A stretch of 64,000 bases of DNA from Cellulophaga baltica (GCF_018861125.1 NZ_JAHKQN010000013.1:715479-779478); one strand, 5' to 3'; positions 28,424 through 36,828 are shown, counted from the first letter of the stretch. Notes: generated by a model from the sequence alone, not told the origin. A program made the numbers and translations.

Positions 28424-28468
28424 ATATAAGATGGGCCTAATTCCTTTAAAATTAGATTAATCTTATAT
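28424..28468 (-). repeat. Hairpin in the susC leader
   Basis: Nine-base outer arms (ATATAAGAT at 28424-28432 and its complement at 28460-28468) and six-base inner arms (CTAATT 28437-28442, AATTAG 28450-28455) form a two-part imperfect hairpin. It lies about 31 bases upstream of the susC ATG, in the 90-base gap after the DUF2064 gene. Confidence 0.5.
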
Positions 28469-28483
28469 GCTACTACGGAAATA

Positions 28484-29182
28484 TTATAAGGTTGGAGGGC
28501 CTCTTAAGGAAAAAGTATTGAGTGAACCATATGATGCAACATTGACAATTGCAGTGTCAATTAATTCTTCCTCTACATTGAAATTATCTAATATGTAAGA
28601 AGCTAAAGTTGAATTACTATTTGAATATGCAAACTCTAATGCATTGTTTTTAGAATCAATATCTGATAAGGTTTCTAAAATTGAAAGTGAGTTTGAGCTT
28701 TTTAAAGCAAAAGTTCTTATTTCTCTTGATAAATTACTCGTTAGCCAAGAGAAATTTTTAAACGCTTTTTCATCAAAAGTAGATTTATTAAACCCTAAAA
28801 GGTAAACACCACCATCTTTTGAAGGGCCAAAAACTATATCTTGATTTGATAATAACCATATGGCTTTTTTTATGTGAAGCGATGTTAAGTTAGGAGTGTC
28901 ATTTCCTATTGAAATAACCTTTTCATACCCTTTATCAAATAAAGTCTTATAAGCATTAAAATAACGCTCACTAAAAGTAGAACCTTTTTGTTTAGTTTCA
29001 TCTAAAAGAACAACATCAACACCACTTTCTTTTGCAACATTTAAAGTTTTTTGGTTAAGTAGATTAAAAAACTTTTTTGATGCTTTTTTTTTATTAGACC
29101 CAAATATTGGTTTTCTCTCTGCTTCAATAGATGCAGAAAGTGAGAAAACGAATAAAACTGTTTTGTTGTTATTTGGTATCAT
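28484..29182 (-). CDS. DUF2064 (GT-A fold glycosyltransferase-like) protein
   Basis: A 232-residue protein with the DUF2064/TIGR04282 pattern: an N-terminal nucleotide-fold strand, SERYFNAYKTLFDKGYEKVI, then SIGNDTPNLTSLHI and FGPSKDGGVYLLGF, which correspond to the metal- and nucleotide-site segments (GNDTP, DGGVYLLG). Such proteins resemble nucleotidyl- or glycosyltransferases but few have a known reaction. The C-terminal third (from about residue 165) is an extension with no clear motif. It lies upstream of susC in the same direction, so it may be the first gene of the nucleoside locus. A regulatory region separates it from the divergent TetR gene. Confidence 0.75.
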   Translation of the reverse strand: MIPNNNKTVLFVFSLSASIEAERKPIFGSNKKKASKKFFNLLNQKTLNVAKESGVDVVLLDETKQKGSTFSERYFNAYKTLFDKGYEKVISIGNDTPNLTSLHIKKAIWLLSNQDIVFGPSKDGGVYLLGFNKSTFDEKAFKNFSWLTSNLSREIRTFALKSSNSLSILETLSDIDSKNNALEFAYSNSNSTLASYILDNFNVEEELIDTAIVNVASYGSLNTFSLRGPPTL

Positions 29183-29297
29183 TATTGATTTTTGTCGGGA
29201 AAAAAGTTTTAACCTTAACTTACATTTTAAAAATAATAATATTAGTTCTAAAAATAGTCAACTTTTTTATAATTAGTATCGTTGTAATTACGATAAA

Positions 29298-29315
29298 ACA
29301 GACTAATGGGTTTGG
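29298..29315. promoter_or_regulatory. Second, weaker TetR-type site
   Basis: ACAGACTAATGGGTTTGG resembles the operator at 29424-29441 with one change in each half. It lies between the divergent DUF2064 and TetR genes. Binding is inference. Confidence 0.3.
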
Positions 29316-29320
29316 TTTTT

Positions 29321-29393
29321 TTAAGAATCAGCTTTATTATACCATTTTTATGAGGTTCAACGAGTTTTAGTTATGGTTTAACCTGATTCTTAA
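29321..29393. repeat. Long imperfect inverted repeat between DUF2064 and TetR genes
   Basis: Perfect 11-base arms TTAAGAATCAG (29321-29331) and CTGATTCTTAA (29383-29393) enclose 51 bases. Inside, ACCAT and ATGGT can extend the stem after an internal loop. It ends two bases before the TTG of the TetR promoter. No open frame is convincing here. Confidence 0.55.
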
Positions 29394-29394
29394 G

Positions 29395-29441
29395 TTGTAA
29401 CTATGATCTTAATTAACTTTGTTAAAGACCTATGGGTCTGT
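29395..29441 (+). promoter_or_regulatory. Promoter and operator of the TetR gene
   Basis: TTG (29395-29397) and TAACTTTG (29414-29421) match the Bacteroidota promoter with a 16-base spacer. AGACC-TATG-GGTCT (29426-29439) is a perfect 14-base palindrome over the expected start site. This fits autorepression and excludes the upstream ATG at 29403 as the real start. Confidence 0.65.
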
Positions 29442-29462
29442 TTACCCCAAAACCCCAATCTT

Positions 29463-30077
29463 ATGCAAAAAAGCACAAAACGTATTGCTACCATGCACAA
29501 AATGCAAGTTACTGGACTTGAAATGTTTTATAAAAATGGATATTATAGTACTAGTGTTGATGATATTTTAAAAGAATTAAACTTATCTAAAGGAGCTTTC
29601 TATTATCACTTCAAATCAAAGGAAGAATTTTTCATTAGTATACTTCAAAGCCTAGTGGTGAAAAAAGTATATAGTATGCTTATTGAGCCAATTGAAGGGC
29701 ACGATAATCCAATAGACCTTATTACTAATTGTTTAGAAGATGCTTTGCAAACTGCAGAACATAACGAATATGATTATGGATTTGTATTACAAAACTTTAT
29801 TACGGAATTTAATGGAAGTAACCCTGAAATTATGAAGTATTTAAACGATACTTTGAAAATTTGGGAGGTTAATTTAGTGTCTACTTTACAAAGAGGAAAG
29901 TTCAATGGTTATGTAGACCGTCATATAGACTGTGAAGGTGTTGCTAGTTATATTATTTCTTCGTTCTTAGGAATAAGAACTTTAATGGTTGAAGGTAGTG
30001 CAACAGCACTTAGATATAGATATATGCAACAAATACGTTTTTACCTTAGAGCTATGGCTAATAAACAAACAGCTTAA
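29463..30077 (+). CDS. TetR/AcrR family transcriptional regulator
   Basis: About 204 residues from the ATG at 29463. An upstream in-frame ATG at 29403 would place the promoter inside the gene, so it is rejected. The HTH is standard: GLEMFYKNGYYSTSVDDIL, then LNLSKGAFYYHFKSKEEFF (about residues 15-50). The C-terminal ligand domain is helical with LQNFITEFNGSNPEIM. Its own operator lies over the start site. Similar palindromes upstream of the patatin and porW genes suggest further targets. The ligand is unknown; a fatty acid is possible given the lipase. The stop overlaps the convergent GT9 gene by 4 bases. Confidence 0.9.
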   Translation: MQKSTKRIATMHKMQVTGLEMFYKNGYYSTSVDDILKELNLSKGAFYYHFKSKEEFFISILQSLVVKKVYSMLIEPIEGHDNPIDLITNCLEDALQTAEHNEYDYGFVLQNFITEFNGSNPEIMKYLNDTLKIWEVNLVSTLQRGKFNGYVDRHIDCEGVASYIISSFLGIRTLMVEGSATALRYRYMQQIRFYLRAMANKQTA

Positions 30078-31120
30078 TTATATAACACCTGTTCTATTTT
30101 ATTTAAAATTACATCTGGAGTAATTGTTTCCATTGCTTTCTCATAGCCTTTCGGGTATTTGTTTCCATAAATTGAGGTTGGTATTAATGGGAATTTTTCT
30201 CTGTCAGCTAATAACGCATTTGTTGGATTCTGATTAAAAGGATAAAATCCTGCAAATGGATGAGTTACCCCCCACAATGTAACGGTTGGTATTTGATAAA
30301 TAGCAGCAATGTGAGCATTTCCGCTATCCATTGCAAGCATCAAATCTAATTGCGAGATAATGGCAAGTTCTTCTGAAAAAGAAACCCTCTTGGTCATATT
30401 AATGCAATTACTGTACTTATTTTGCCAAGTGTCTAGCTGTAATTTTTCATTGTCACCACCACCAAATAGAATTATTTTATACTTACCAGTATTATTTAAT
30501 TCATTAACCACATGTTCCATAAGTTCAAATGGATACATTTTGCCTTTAAAAGCAGCAAAAGGAGCAATACCTATCCATTTTTTTGTGTCAACCCCTAACT
30601 GTTTTTGAGTTTCAGGCGCAATGGAAATTTTTGAGTTTTTAGGTATTTCATTTAAGTCTATTTTAAAACCAAGTTTTTCAAATACGTCAGAATATCTTTT
30701 GTGTGTGGTTTTAAGTTGAATTATTTTTTTTTGTTTACTTGCCGTTAAAGCTTTCTTCTCATTCCTTCCTTTATCAATTTGATAAAAAGGAATTTTACTT
30801 TTCTTAAAGTAAAATTTTAGTATGTTACTCCTTAAAACATTATGTAGGTCAGCAACTGCATCAATTTTTAAATTCTTTAATTCTTTGTACAATTTTAAAA
30901 GTCCTAAAACTCCTTTATGTTTTCCATTTAAATCAGGTTCATAAATAGTTACGTTCGGCAATTGAGAAAACATAGGCTTGAAGAAACCTCTGGTAAGCAT
31001 AGTAATTTTAATATCAGGATACTGTTGTGTTAATGCTTTTAGAACAGGCACTGTCATTGCAACATCACCCATTGCAGATAACCTAATAACTAGTATATGT
31101 TTTTTTGATGTTTGAATCAT
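30074..31120 (-). CDS. Glycosyltransferase family 9 (heptosyltransferase-like)
   Basis: A 348-residue GT-B enzyme. The N-terminal signature HILVIRLSAMGDVAMTVPVL and the C-terminal nucleotide-sugar region DLMLAMDSGNAHIAAI followed by TVTLWGVTHPFAGF match WaaC/WaaF-type family 9 proteins. These add heptose or related sugars to the lipopolysaccharide core from an ADP- or other NDP-sugar, on the cytoplasmic face. It lies 9 bases after the DUF4254 gene, an order kept in many flavobacteria, so the two may act together on LPS core. Confidence 0.88.
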   Translation of the reverse strand: MIQTSKKHILVIRLSAMGDVAMTVPVLKALTQQYPDIKITMLTRGFFKPMFSQLPNVTIYEPDLNGKHKGVLGLLKLYKELKNLKIDAVADLHNVLRSNILKFYFKKSKIPFYQIDKGRNEKKALTASKQKKIIQLKTTHKRYSDVFEKLGFKIDLNEIPKNSKISIAPETQKQLGVDTKKWIGIAPFAAFKGKMYPFELMEHVVNELNNTGKYKIILFGGGDNEKLQLDTWQNKYSNCINMTKRVSFSEELAIISQLDLMLAMDSGNAHIAAIYQIPTVTLWGVTHPFAGFYPFNQNPTNALLADREKFPLIPTSIYGNKYPKGYEKAMETITPDVILNKIEQVLYN

Positions 31121-31128
31121 TGGTAAAA

Positions 31129-31731
31129 TTATTTTTTACCACGGAGTATAGGGTTTAACTCATCATCATTATACATTTTCATCTGTTTATAGACTTTCAT
31201 GTATTTACTACCATTTTCAATATCTGCTATTAACTGATCAATTGCTGTAGATAAATCTTTTTTCTGTTCTAAAAGGATTGCTAATTTAGATTGGCATTTT
31301 TTAATATGTTCTTCAGAAGCATCAGTTCTTGTAGCTTCTTCTTTCATATGATATACTTTTAGCGCAAGTATAGACAAACGGTCGATAGCCCAAGCAGGAC
31401 TTTCTGTATTTATTGTAGCGTTATCCTTAATTTTAACCGATTGGTATTTATTTAAAAAATAACTATCAATATATTCAACTAAGTCAGTTCTATCTTGGTT
31501 GCTAGCATCAATTTTTCGTTTCAAAATTAATGCATCATCAGGGTTTATGTTAGGGTCACGAATAATATCTTCATAATGCCATTGTACAGTATCTATCCAA
31601 TTTTTTCTGTATAGCAAATGTGAGATTTCATCCTTTGTGTATGGGTTTTCAAAAGATTGATATACATCATCTTCAATATGATATTTTTCTATACTTTTTT
31701 CAAAAATTGCAAATGCAAATTCACTAAACAT
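31129..31731 (-). CDS. DUF4254 family protein
   Basis: A 200-residue, highly charged, mostly helical protein without signal or membrane segment. The segments WHYEDIIRDPNINPDDAL, KRKIDASNQDRTDLVEYID and SPAWAIDRLSILALKVYHM are the conserved parts of DUF4254. The function is unknown, and the fixed neighbourhood with a family 9 glycosyltransferase suggests a role in LPS core work. A 69-base gap separates it from the DUF6427 gene upstream. Confidence 0.75.
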   Translation of the reverse strand: MFSEFAFAIFEKSIEKYHIEDDVYQSFENPYTKDEISHLLYRKNWIDTVQWHYEDIIRDPNINPDDALILKRKIDASNQDRTDLVEYIDSYFLNKYQSVKIKDNATINTESPAWAIDRLSILALKVYHMKEEATRTDASEEHIKKCQSKLAILLEQKKDLSTAIDQLIADIENGSKYMKVYKQMKMYNDDELNPILRGKK

Positions 31732-31800
31732 AAACTCAAAATTTATAACAAAGATACTTTTTTTTAATTCAATTTTTGGTGAAGAATCTAGTTAGAAATT

Positions 31801-32733
31801 TTAAGTATATCTTACCAATAAAACTATTAAAGGAACAATTATAGAAGAAATTAAAATCACTTCTTTGATTTTTGGTTTTTTAATGTTTTCAATATAATTA
31901 GTCATAAAAACTGAAGTAGCAAAGAATGTAATTAATATTGGTGCAATTTCATGTGTTGATTTAATTATAGTAATTATTAATCCTACAAAAAAGAAAACTG
32001 TTACAAGTCGCATTGTATTGATTCGCCCTTGGCCAGATGAAGCAAGTTTTATAAATGTAAATATAATTAAGGTTAGTGCTGTAGGAATGTATAAGATTAC
32101 TTTAAGACTACTTTTCCATTCTAAAATATATTCCCATGTAATTTTCACAGAAAATTGATAGTGATTTAAAATAAAGTCTTTTTGACCTATTAATGTGGTA
32201 ATCATTAATAGTAAAATACTAAATGTTATTATTGCTATTATTGGCACCAACCAATTGCGAATATTCTTAGGGTCATAAATATAAATTGTAACGTAGATTA
32301 ATACGAGATAGAGTAGTGCTAAGTCGTAAAATAAACTGGAAATTAATATCCATAAAGTGGCATCAAAAATCTTACGCTTAACATCTTTTAATGATTTAAT
32401 ACTTAATAGTCGTCTAACCGCTAAAAGGATAAAAAAAGTACAGTATATACTATTTTGATCCATCAAAATTTCAGGAAAAACGATTATTAGTAATGCAAAA
32501 TATAAAATAGTAAAAGAGTTACTACCTGTTATTTTATTGCGTTTTATAATAAAATCGATTAAAAGTACATTAATTAATAACGCACTAACTGCAGGCAAAT
32601 AACCCAGTAAATGTTCAGTAATAAAAGGTGTTGAGAAGATAAAATAAACCGTAACCCAATAGAATACAAACAAGAAAGTAAGTATAATAATGAAATTAAT
32701 TGGTTTTGTTTTGCCAAAAATGCTTGATATCAT
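31801..32733 (-). CDS. Polytopic membrane protein, probable DUF6427 family
   Basis: A 310-residue protein with 8-10 hydrophobic segments (starting IIILTFLFVFYWVTVYFIF). I assign it to the flavobacterial DUF6427 family on length, layout and its divergent pairing with a small one-helix protein; that is by recall, not by search. No catalytic motif is visible. It begins about 40 bases from the divergent small gene, whose promoter probably lies inside the first codons of this one. Confidence 0.5.
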   Translation of the reverse strand: MISSIFGKTKPINFIIILTFLFVFYWVTVYFIFSTPFITEHLLGYLPAVSALLINVLLIDFIIKRNKITGSNSFTILYFALLIIVFPEILMDQNSIYCTFFILLAVRRLLSIKSLKDVKRKIFDATLWILISSLFYDLALLYLVLIYVTIYIYDPKNIRNWLVPIIAIITFSILLLMITTLIGQKDFILNHYQFSVKITWEYILEWKSSLKVILYIPTALTLIIFTFIKLASSGQGRINTMRLVTVFFFVGLIITIIKSTHEIAPILITFFATSVFMTNYIENIKKPKIKEVILISSIIVPLIVLLVRYT

Positions 32734-32753
32734 CTTGGGTTTTTATATTTTTG
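32724..32753 (+). promoter_or_regulatory. Promoter of the small DUF6341-like gene
   Basis: TTG (32724-32726), 19 bases and TATTTTTG (32746-32753) fit the Bacteroidota promoter and precede the ATG at 32773 by about 20 bases. The -33 part lies within the first codons of the divergent membrane protein gene. Confidence 0.5.
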
Positions 32754-32772
32754 TGTGGTAAATATAATTAAG

Positions 32773-33000
32773 ATGGAATCATTTTTTAAAGCAATTGAAG
32801 ATTTATTTGTAAACGTATTATTTATCCCTCTTGATGCGTTGCGTTTTATGCATAGCTGGTGGGCAGCAAATACGTTAAACTGGATATTCATGATAGTTGG
32901 TGCTGTAGCCTTTACTTACTGGATGTTAGAATTGAAAAAATATAACGAAGGTGGAGAAGAAAGAAAAGATGTTACTGCTCATTCTTATTTAGGAAAATAA
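32773..33000 (+). CDS. Small one-helix membrane protein, probable DUF6341 family
   Basis: 75 residues from the ATG at 32773; a GTG 18 bases upstream would add six. It has an amphipathic start (MESFFKAIEDLFVNVLFIP), the tryptophan-rich piece MHSWWAANTLNW, one membrane helix (IFMIVGAVAFTYWMLELK) and a charged tail. This matches the flavobacterial DUF6341 family as I remember it. Its function is unknown, and the constant pairing with the divergent DUF6427 protein suggests a shared membrane role. A strong terminator follows immediately. Confidence 0.6.
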   Translation: MESFFKAIEDLFVNVLFIPLDALRFMHSWWAANTLNWIFMIVGAVAFTYWMLELKKYNEGGEERKDVTAHSYLGK

Positions 33001-33030
33001 AAAAAGCCCTTTATTAAAAAGGGCTTTTTT
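33001..33030. terminator. Bidirectional terminator between the DUF6341-like gene and purD
   Basis: AAAAAGCCCTTT (33001-33012) pairs with AAAGGGCTTTTT (33018-33029) around five bases, with T runs on both strands. It starts directly after the stop of the small gene and lies 9 bases from the purD stop, so it serves both converging genes. Confidence 0.9.
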
Positions 33031-33038
33031 ATTAATTC

Positions 33039-34310
33039 TTATAGATCAAAACCAAGATCTTTTCTGTAATACATTTTATCAAAATGTATCTTTTCCATAC
33101 TCTCATATGATTTTTCTAGTGCTTCTTTAAAATCATTTCCGAAAGCTGTAACAGCCAAAACCCTACCGCCAGCAGTTACTACTGTGTCATTTTTTAAAGT
33201 TGTACCTGCATGAAAAACTGTAGCATCATTTACATTTTCAAATCCTGATATTTCAATACCTTTTTCATAAGCTTCAGGATAACCGCCAGAAACTGCCATA
33301 ACAGTTGTTGCTGTACGTTCATCTAGTTCTAAGTCGATCGTATTTAAAGTTTGATTCGCGACTGCTTCAAAAACCTCAACTAAATCATTTTTTATTCTAG
33401 GAATAACAACCTCAGTTTCAGGATCACCTAACCTGACATTATATTCAATTACTTTTGGGTCGTTGTCTACTTTAATTAATCCTATAAATATAAATCCTTT
33501 ATATGGCAAATCGTCTTTTTTAAGACCTTCTACAGTAGGTTTTACAACTCTTGTGTGTATTTTATCCATAAACTCCTTATTCGCAAAAGGAACTGGAGAA
33601 ATTGCGCCCATACCACCAGTGTTTAAACCAGTATCACCTTCACCGATACGTTTATAGTCTTTAGCAGTTGGTAAAACTTTATAATTTTCACCATCAGTTA
33701 AAACAAAAACACTTAATTCTATACCGTCTAAAAACTCTTCAATAACAACAGTCGTACTTGCACTACCAAACTTAGCATCAACAAGCATTGTTTTTAGTTC
33801 GTCTTTAGCTTCCTGTAAATTATTTAATATTAAAACTCCTTTACCAGCAGCTAAACCATCAGCTTTTAAAACGTAAGGTGCTTTTAATGTTTCTAGAAAT
33901 TTATAACCATCTTCTAATGTATCAGAAGTAAAACTTTGATATGCAGCAGTAGGAATGTTATGACGCATCATAAATTCTTTCGCAAAATCTTTACTACCTT
34001 CTAAAGTAGCTGCGGCTTTTTGCGGACCTATTACAGGAATATTTTTTAAAGTTTCATCATTTAAAAAGAAATCATGAACGCCATTTACTAACGGATCTTC
34101 AGGTCCAACAACAACCATATCTATATTATGATCAACAACAGCATTTTTAATTGAGTCAAAATCATTGACACCAATATTTAAATTTACTGCTATAGATGCT
34201 GTTCCAGCATTACCAGGTGCAACAAATAGTTGTGTAAGTTTTGTGCTTTGTTTTAATTTCCAAGCAAGTGTGTGTTCTCTACCACCCGCTCCAAGAATAA
34301 GAATGTTCAT
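33039..34310 (-). CDS. purD: Phosphoribosylamine-glycine ligase
   Basis: About 423 residues from the ATG at 34310 (MNILILGAGGREHTLAWKL, the standard GARS start). A farther ATG would add six residues. ATP-grasp motifs are present: PYVLKADGLAAGKGVLI (about residue 140), VVIEEFLDGIELSVF and YNVRLGDPETEVVIPRI (metal binding). It joins phosphoribosylamine and glycine using ATP, the second step of purine synthesis. It stands alone between a terminator and the UDP-glucuronate decarboxylase gene. Confidence 0.97.
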   Translation of the reverse strand: MNILILGAGGREHTLAWKLKQSTKLTQLFVAPGNAGTASIAVNLNIGVNDFDSIKNAVVDHNIDMVVVGPEDPLVNGVHDFFLNDETLKNIPVIGPQKAAATLEGSKDFAKEFMMRHNIPTAAYQSFTSDTLEDGYKFLETLKAPYVLKADGLAAGKGVLILNNLQEAKDELKTMLVDAKFGSASTTVVIEEFLDGIELSVFVLTDGENYKVLPTAKDYKRIGEGDTGLNTGGMGAISPVPFANKEFMDKIHTRVVKPTVEGLKKDDLPYKGFIFIGLIKVDNDPKVIEYNVRLGDPETEVVIPRIKNDLVEVFEAVANQTLNTIDLELDERTATTVMAVSGGYPEAYEKGIEISGFENVNDATVFHAGTTLKNDTVVTAGGRVLAVTAFGNDFKEALEKSYESMEKIHFDKMYYRKDLGFDL

Positions 34311-34352
34311 AATTGAAGGTTTGTGCAAAAATATCTATTGGATTTGAATTAG

Positions 34353-35333
34353 CTATGATTTATTAGAGAAATCACGATGTTCTTTTTTTTGAAGCTCCTC
34401 AGGAGATAACGATTTAAAATAATCATAAACAATTTTTAAACCTTCAGCACGGTTTGTTTTTGGTTCCCAGCTCAATATTTCTTTAGCTCTACTAATATCC
34501 GGTTGGCGCTGTAGAGGGTCATCCTGAGGTAAAGGTTTGTGAATTATCTTTTGATCTGTGCCTGTAAGTTTTATAATCTCTTGAGCAAATTCAAGTATTG
34601 TGGTTTCATGTGGATTTCCGATATTAATCGGATCAGTATAGTCGCTCATTAATAAACGGTAAATACCTTCTACTTGATCATCAATATAGCAGAAAGATCT
34701 TGTTTGTGATCCATCACCAAATACTGTTAAATCTTCACCACGTAAAGCTTGTCCCATAAAAGCGGGAACTACACGACCATCATTTAATCGCATTCTAGAT
34801 CCATATGTATTAAAAATACGAACAATGCGCGTATCCAAACCATGATAACGGTGATAAGCCATGGTTAAAGATTCCATAAAGCGTTTTGCTTCATCATAAA
34901 CACCACGTGGCCCTATAGAACTTACATTACCATAGTAATCTTCATTTTGTGGGTGAACAAGTGGGTCACCATAAATTTCCGAAGTAGAAGCAACGAGTAT
35001 TCTTGATTTTTTTTGCATAGCTAACCCCAAAAGATTTAAAGTCCCTAATGAACTAACTTTTAAAGTTTCAATAGGTATTTTTAAATAATCGATTGGACTT
35101 GCAGGTGAAGCAAAATGAAGAATATAGTCAACGTTACCTTCTAAATGTACAAATGTACTTACATCATGATGATGAAACTCAAATTGTTCAAGAGGGAATA
35201 GGTGAGAAATGTTTTTAAGGTCTCCAGTTATAAGGTTATCCATTGCAATGACATAAAATCCTTCTTTAATAAAACGATCACATAAATGTGAACCCAAAAA
35301 ACCTGCTGCACCGGTTATAAGTACTTTTTTCAT
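34353..35333 (-). CDS. UDP-glucuronic acid decarboxylase (UDP-xylose synthase), SDR family
   Basis: A 326-residue extended SDR. The NAD motif is [16 protein letters not shown], the active-site pair is in [11 protein letters not shown] (Y-x-x-x-K) with upstream STSEIYGDP, and [21 protein letters not shown] is typical of Uxs proteins. It converts UDP-glucuronate to UDP-xylose (or the 4-keto pentose) with loss of carbon dioxide. No UDP-glucose dehydrogenase gene is in the window, so the substrate must be made elsewhere. It follows the initiating glycosylphosphotransferase by 22 bases, placing it in the surface polysaccharide locus. Confidence 0.88.
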   Translation of the reverse strand: MKKVLITGAAGFLGSHLCDRFIKEGFYVIAMDNLITGDLKNISHLFPLEQFEFHHHDVSTFVHLEGNVDYILHFASPASPIDYLKIPIETLKVSSLGTLNLLGLAMQKKSRILVASTSEIYGDPLVHPQNEDYYGNVSSIGPRGVYDEAKRFMESLTMAYHRYHGLDTRIVRIFNTYGSRMRLNDGRVVPAFMGQALRGEDLTVFGDGSQTRSFCYIDDQVEGIYRLLMSDYTDPINIGNPHETTILEFAQEIIKLTGTDQKIIHKPLPQDDPLQRQPDISRAKEILSWEPKTNRAEGLKIVYDYFKSLSPEELQKKEHRDFSNKS

Positions 35334-35355
35334 TTATCTTAATGAATTATGTATT

Positions 35356-36708
35356 TTAAATAGCATTTTCATCACCATTAATTGCTTTAATAATTGTTTG
35401 TAAAATAATTTTTAAATCTAATATTAGTGACCAATTTTCAACGTAGAAAATATCAAATTTGACTCTATTTATTATATCAGAATCTTCTTCTATTTCTCCA
35501 CGATATCCTCTGACTTGAGCTAATCCTGTAATACCAGGTTTTACAAATTGACGTAACATATATTTATCTACGATGGCTTCATATTCTAAAGATAGTTTTA
35601 GCATATGTGGCCTTGGGCCAACAACAGACATATTTCCAAATAGCACATTATAAAATTGAGGTAATTCGTCTATGCTGGTTCGCCTTATAAATTTACCAAC
35701 TTTTGTAACACGCATATCATTTTTTACTGTTTGAAACCTATCTCCGCCATTATCTAAGCCCATTGATCTAAATTTATAGCAATAAAACTCTTTATTATCA
35801 ATTCCATTTCTTAATTGTCTAAAAAAAATAGGGCCTTTTGATTCAAGTCTAATAATTAAAGCAATTATAGGGGTTAACCATGATAATAAGCCAATTATGA
35901 CAAATATTGAAAAAATGATATCAAAAAATCTTTTTAAAACTGAATTTAGAGAGCTGTGTAGAGGAATATCTCTTAAGGATAATACAGGGATATAATCATA
36001 GTATTCAAATTTCAATTTTTTAGAAAAAATGTTCTTATTATCTGGAATAAATTTTAATAATTTAATATTATTATCTGCAAAATTTATTATTTCATTTAAT
36101 TCAGAATTTTTTAATTCAGAAACAGAACAATATATTTCATTGACATTATTGTTTAATATGTAATTATAAACATTTTTAAGATTAAACCCTTTCTCTTTAG
36201 TGTCAAACCCTTTAACAAAATTATACCCGTATTCAGGTCTTATATTAAAAACATTTATTAGTTGACTTGTTTTTTTATTCTTACCAATAACAACTACTTT
36301 AGATTTATAATCTTTAAAAATTTTTCTAAATTTTAATAATAAAATATATTTTCCAAACTTAAGTAAGAAAATTATTATCGTAACAATTAGATAATATTTT
36401 AGAAAAAATAATCTACTAATATTTAATTGCTTAAAAAAACCTAAAAATGCAAAAAGAATTAAAAAAAATAGACTAAACTGTTTTATGAAATTTTTTAAAA
36501 TATAAGTTATTTTAGAAAATCTATAAATTGAATAAAATTTAGTAATTATAGAAATTAGAATCCAACATATTGTTATGTAAATATTAAACAAAAATGGTTT
36601 TTGAAAATTAGTTATAACTAATTTTGCGAAAAAGTTTATAATTAATATATCTACTAAATAAATGATTGGAGTTAAAAAACTTATAAAATTATTTTGCTTA
36701 TTAAACAT
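35356..36708 (-). CDS. Polyprenyl glycosylphosphotransferase (initiating transferase, WbaP/WcaJ type)
   Basis: A 450-residue protein with four to five N-terminal membrane helices, a CoA-binding-like middle (KVVVIGKNKKTSQLINVF) and a C-terminal sugar transferase domain. The domain begins at KRFFDIIFSIFVIIGLLSW and carries GPIFFRQLRNG, CYKFRSMG, RRTSIDELPQFYNVL and NMSVVGPRPHM. It links the first sugar phosphate to undecaprenyl phosphate, starting the repeat unit. It is divergent from the flippase operon. A TATATTTG element lies upstream (36742-36735, minus). Confidence 0.92.
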   Translation of the reverse strand: MFNKQNNFISFLTPIIYLVDILIINFFAKLVITNFQKPFLFNIYITICWILISIITKFYSIYRFSKITYILKNFIKQFSLFFLILFAFLGFFKQLNISRLFFLKYYLIVTIIIFLLKFGKYILLLKFRKIFKDYKSKVVVIGKNKKTSQLINVFNIRPEYGYNFVKGFDTKEKGFNLKNVYNYILNNNVNEIYCSVSELKNSELNEIINFADNNIKLLKFIPDNKNIFSKKLKFEYYDYIPVLSLRDIPLHSSLNSVLKRFFDIIFSIFVIIGLLSWLTPIIALIIRLESKGPIFFRQLRNGIDNKEFYCYKFRSMGLDNGGDRFQTVKNDMRVTKVGKFIRRTSIDELPQFYNVLFGNMSVVGPRPHMLKLSLEYEAIVDKYMLRQFVKPGITGLAQVRGYRGEIEEDSDIINRVKFDIFYVENWSLILDLKIILQTIIKAINGDENAI

Positions 36709-36734
36709 TCAAAAGTTATAATTAATATTTAAAA

Positions 36735-36742
36735 CAAATATA
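36735..36742 (-). promoter_or_regulatory. -7 element of the initiating transferase gene
   Basis: TATATTTG read on the minus strand, 26 bases before the ATG, with a possible TTG 23 bases farther upstream (36768-36766). Confidence 0.4.
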
Positions 36743-36828
36743 TATTTTTAAAGTTTATTACATAACAAGAGTTCTTCTTTCTTTGATTTAAAAATAGCAA
36801 AACTTTCTTAATCTTTATATAATAGTAT

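Noticed and set aside
29131..29370. Plus-strand open frame of 79 codons between DUF2064 and TetR genes
   Set aside because: It starts antisense inside the DUF2064 gene and runs through the inverted repeat; composition is unlike a protein and there is no family match.
29403..29462. Upstream ATG extending the TetR protein by 20 residues
   Set aside because: The -7 element and the operator lie within this stretch, and TetR proteins begin close to the HTH, so the ATG at 29463 is preferred.
31435..31455. ACCGATTGGT core inside the DUF4254 gene as a further TetR site
   Set aside because: It lies within a coding region, lacks the extended flanks of the other sites and is expected by chance.
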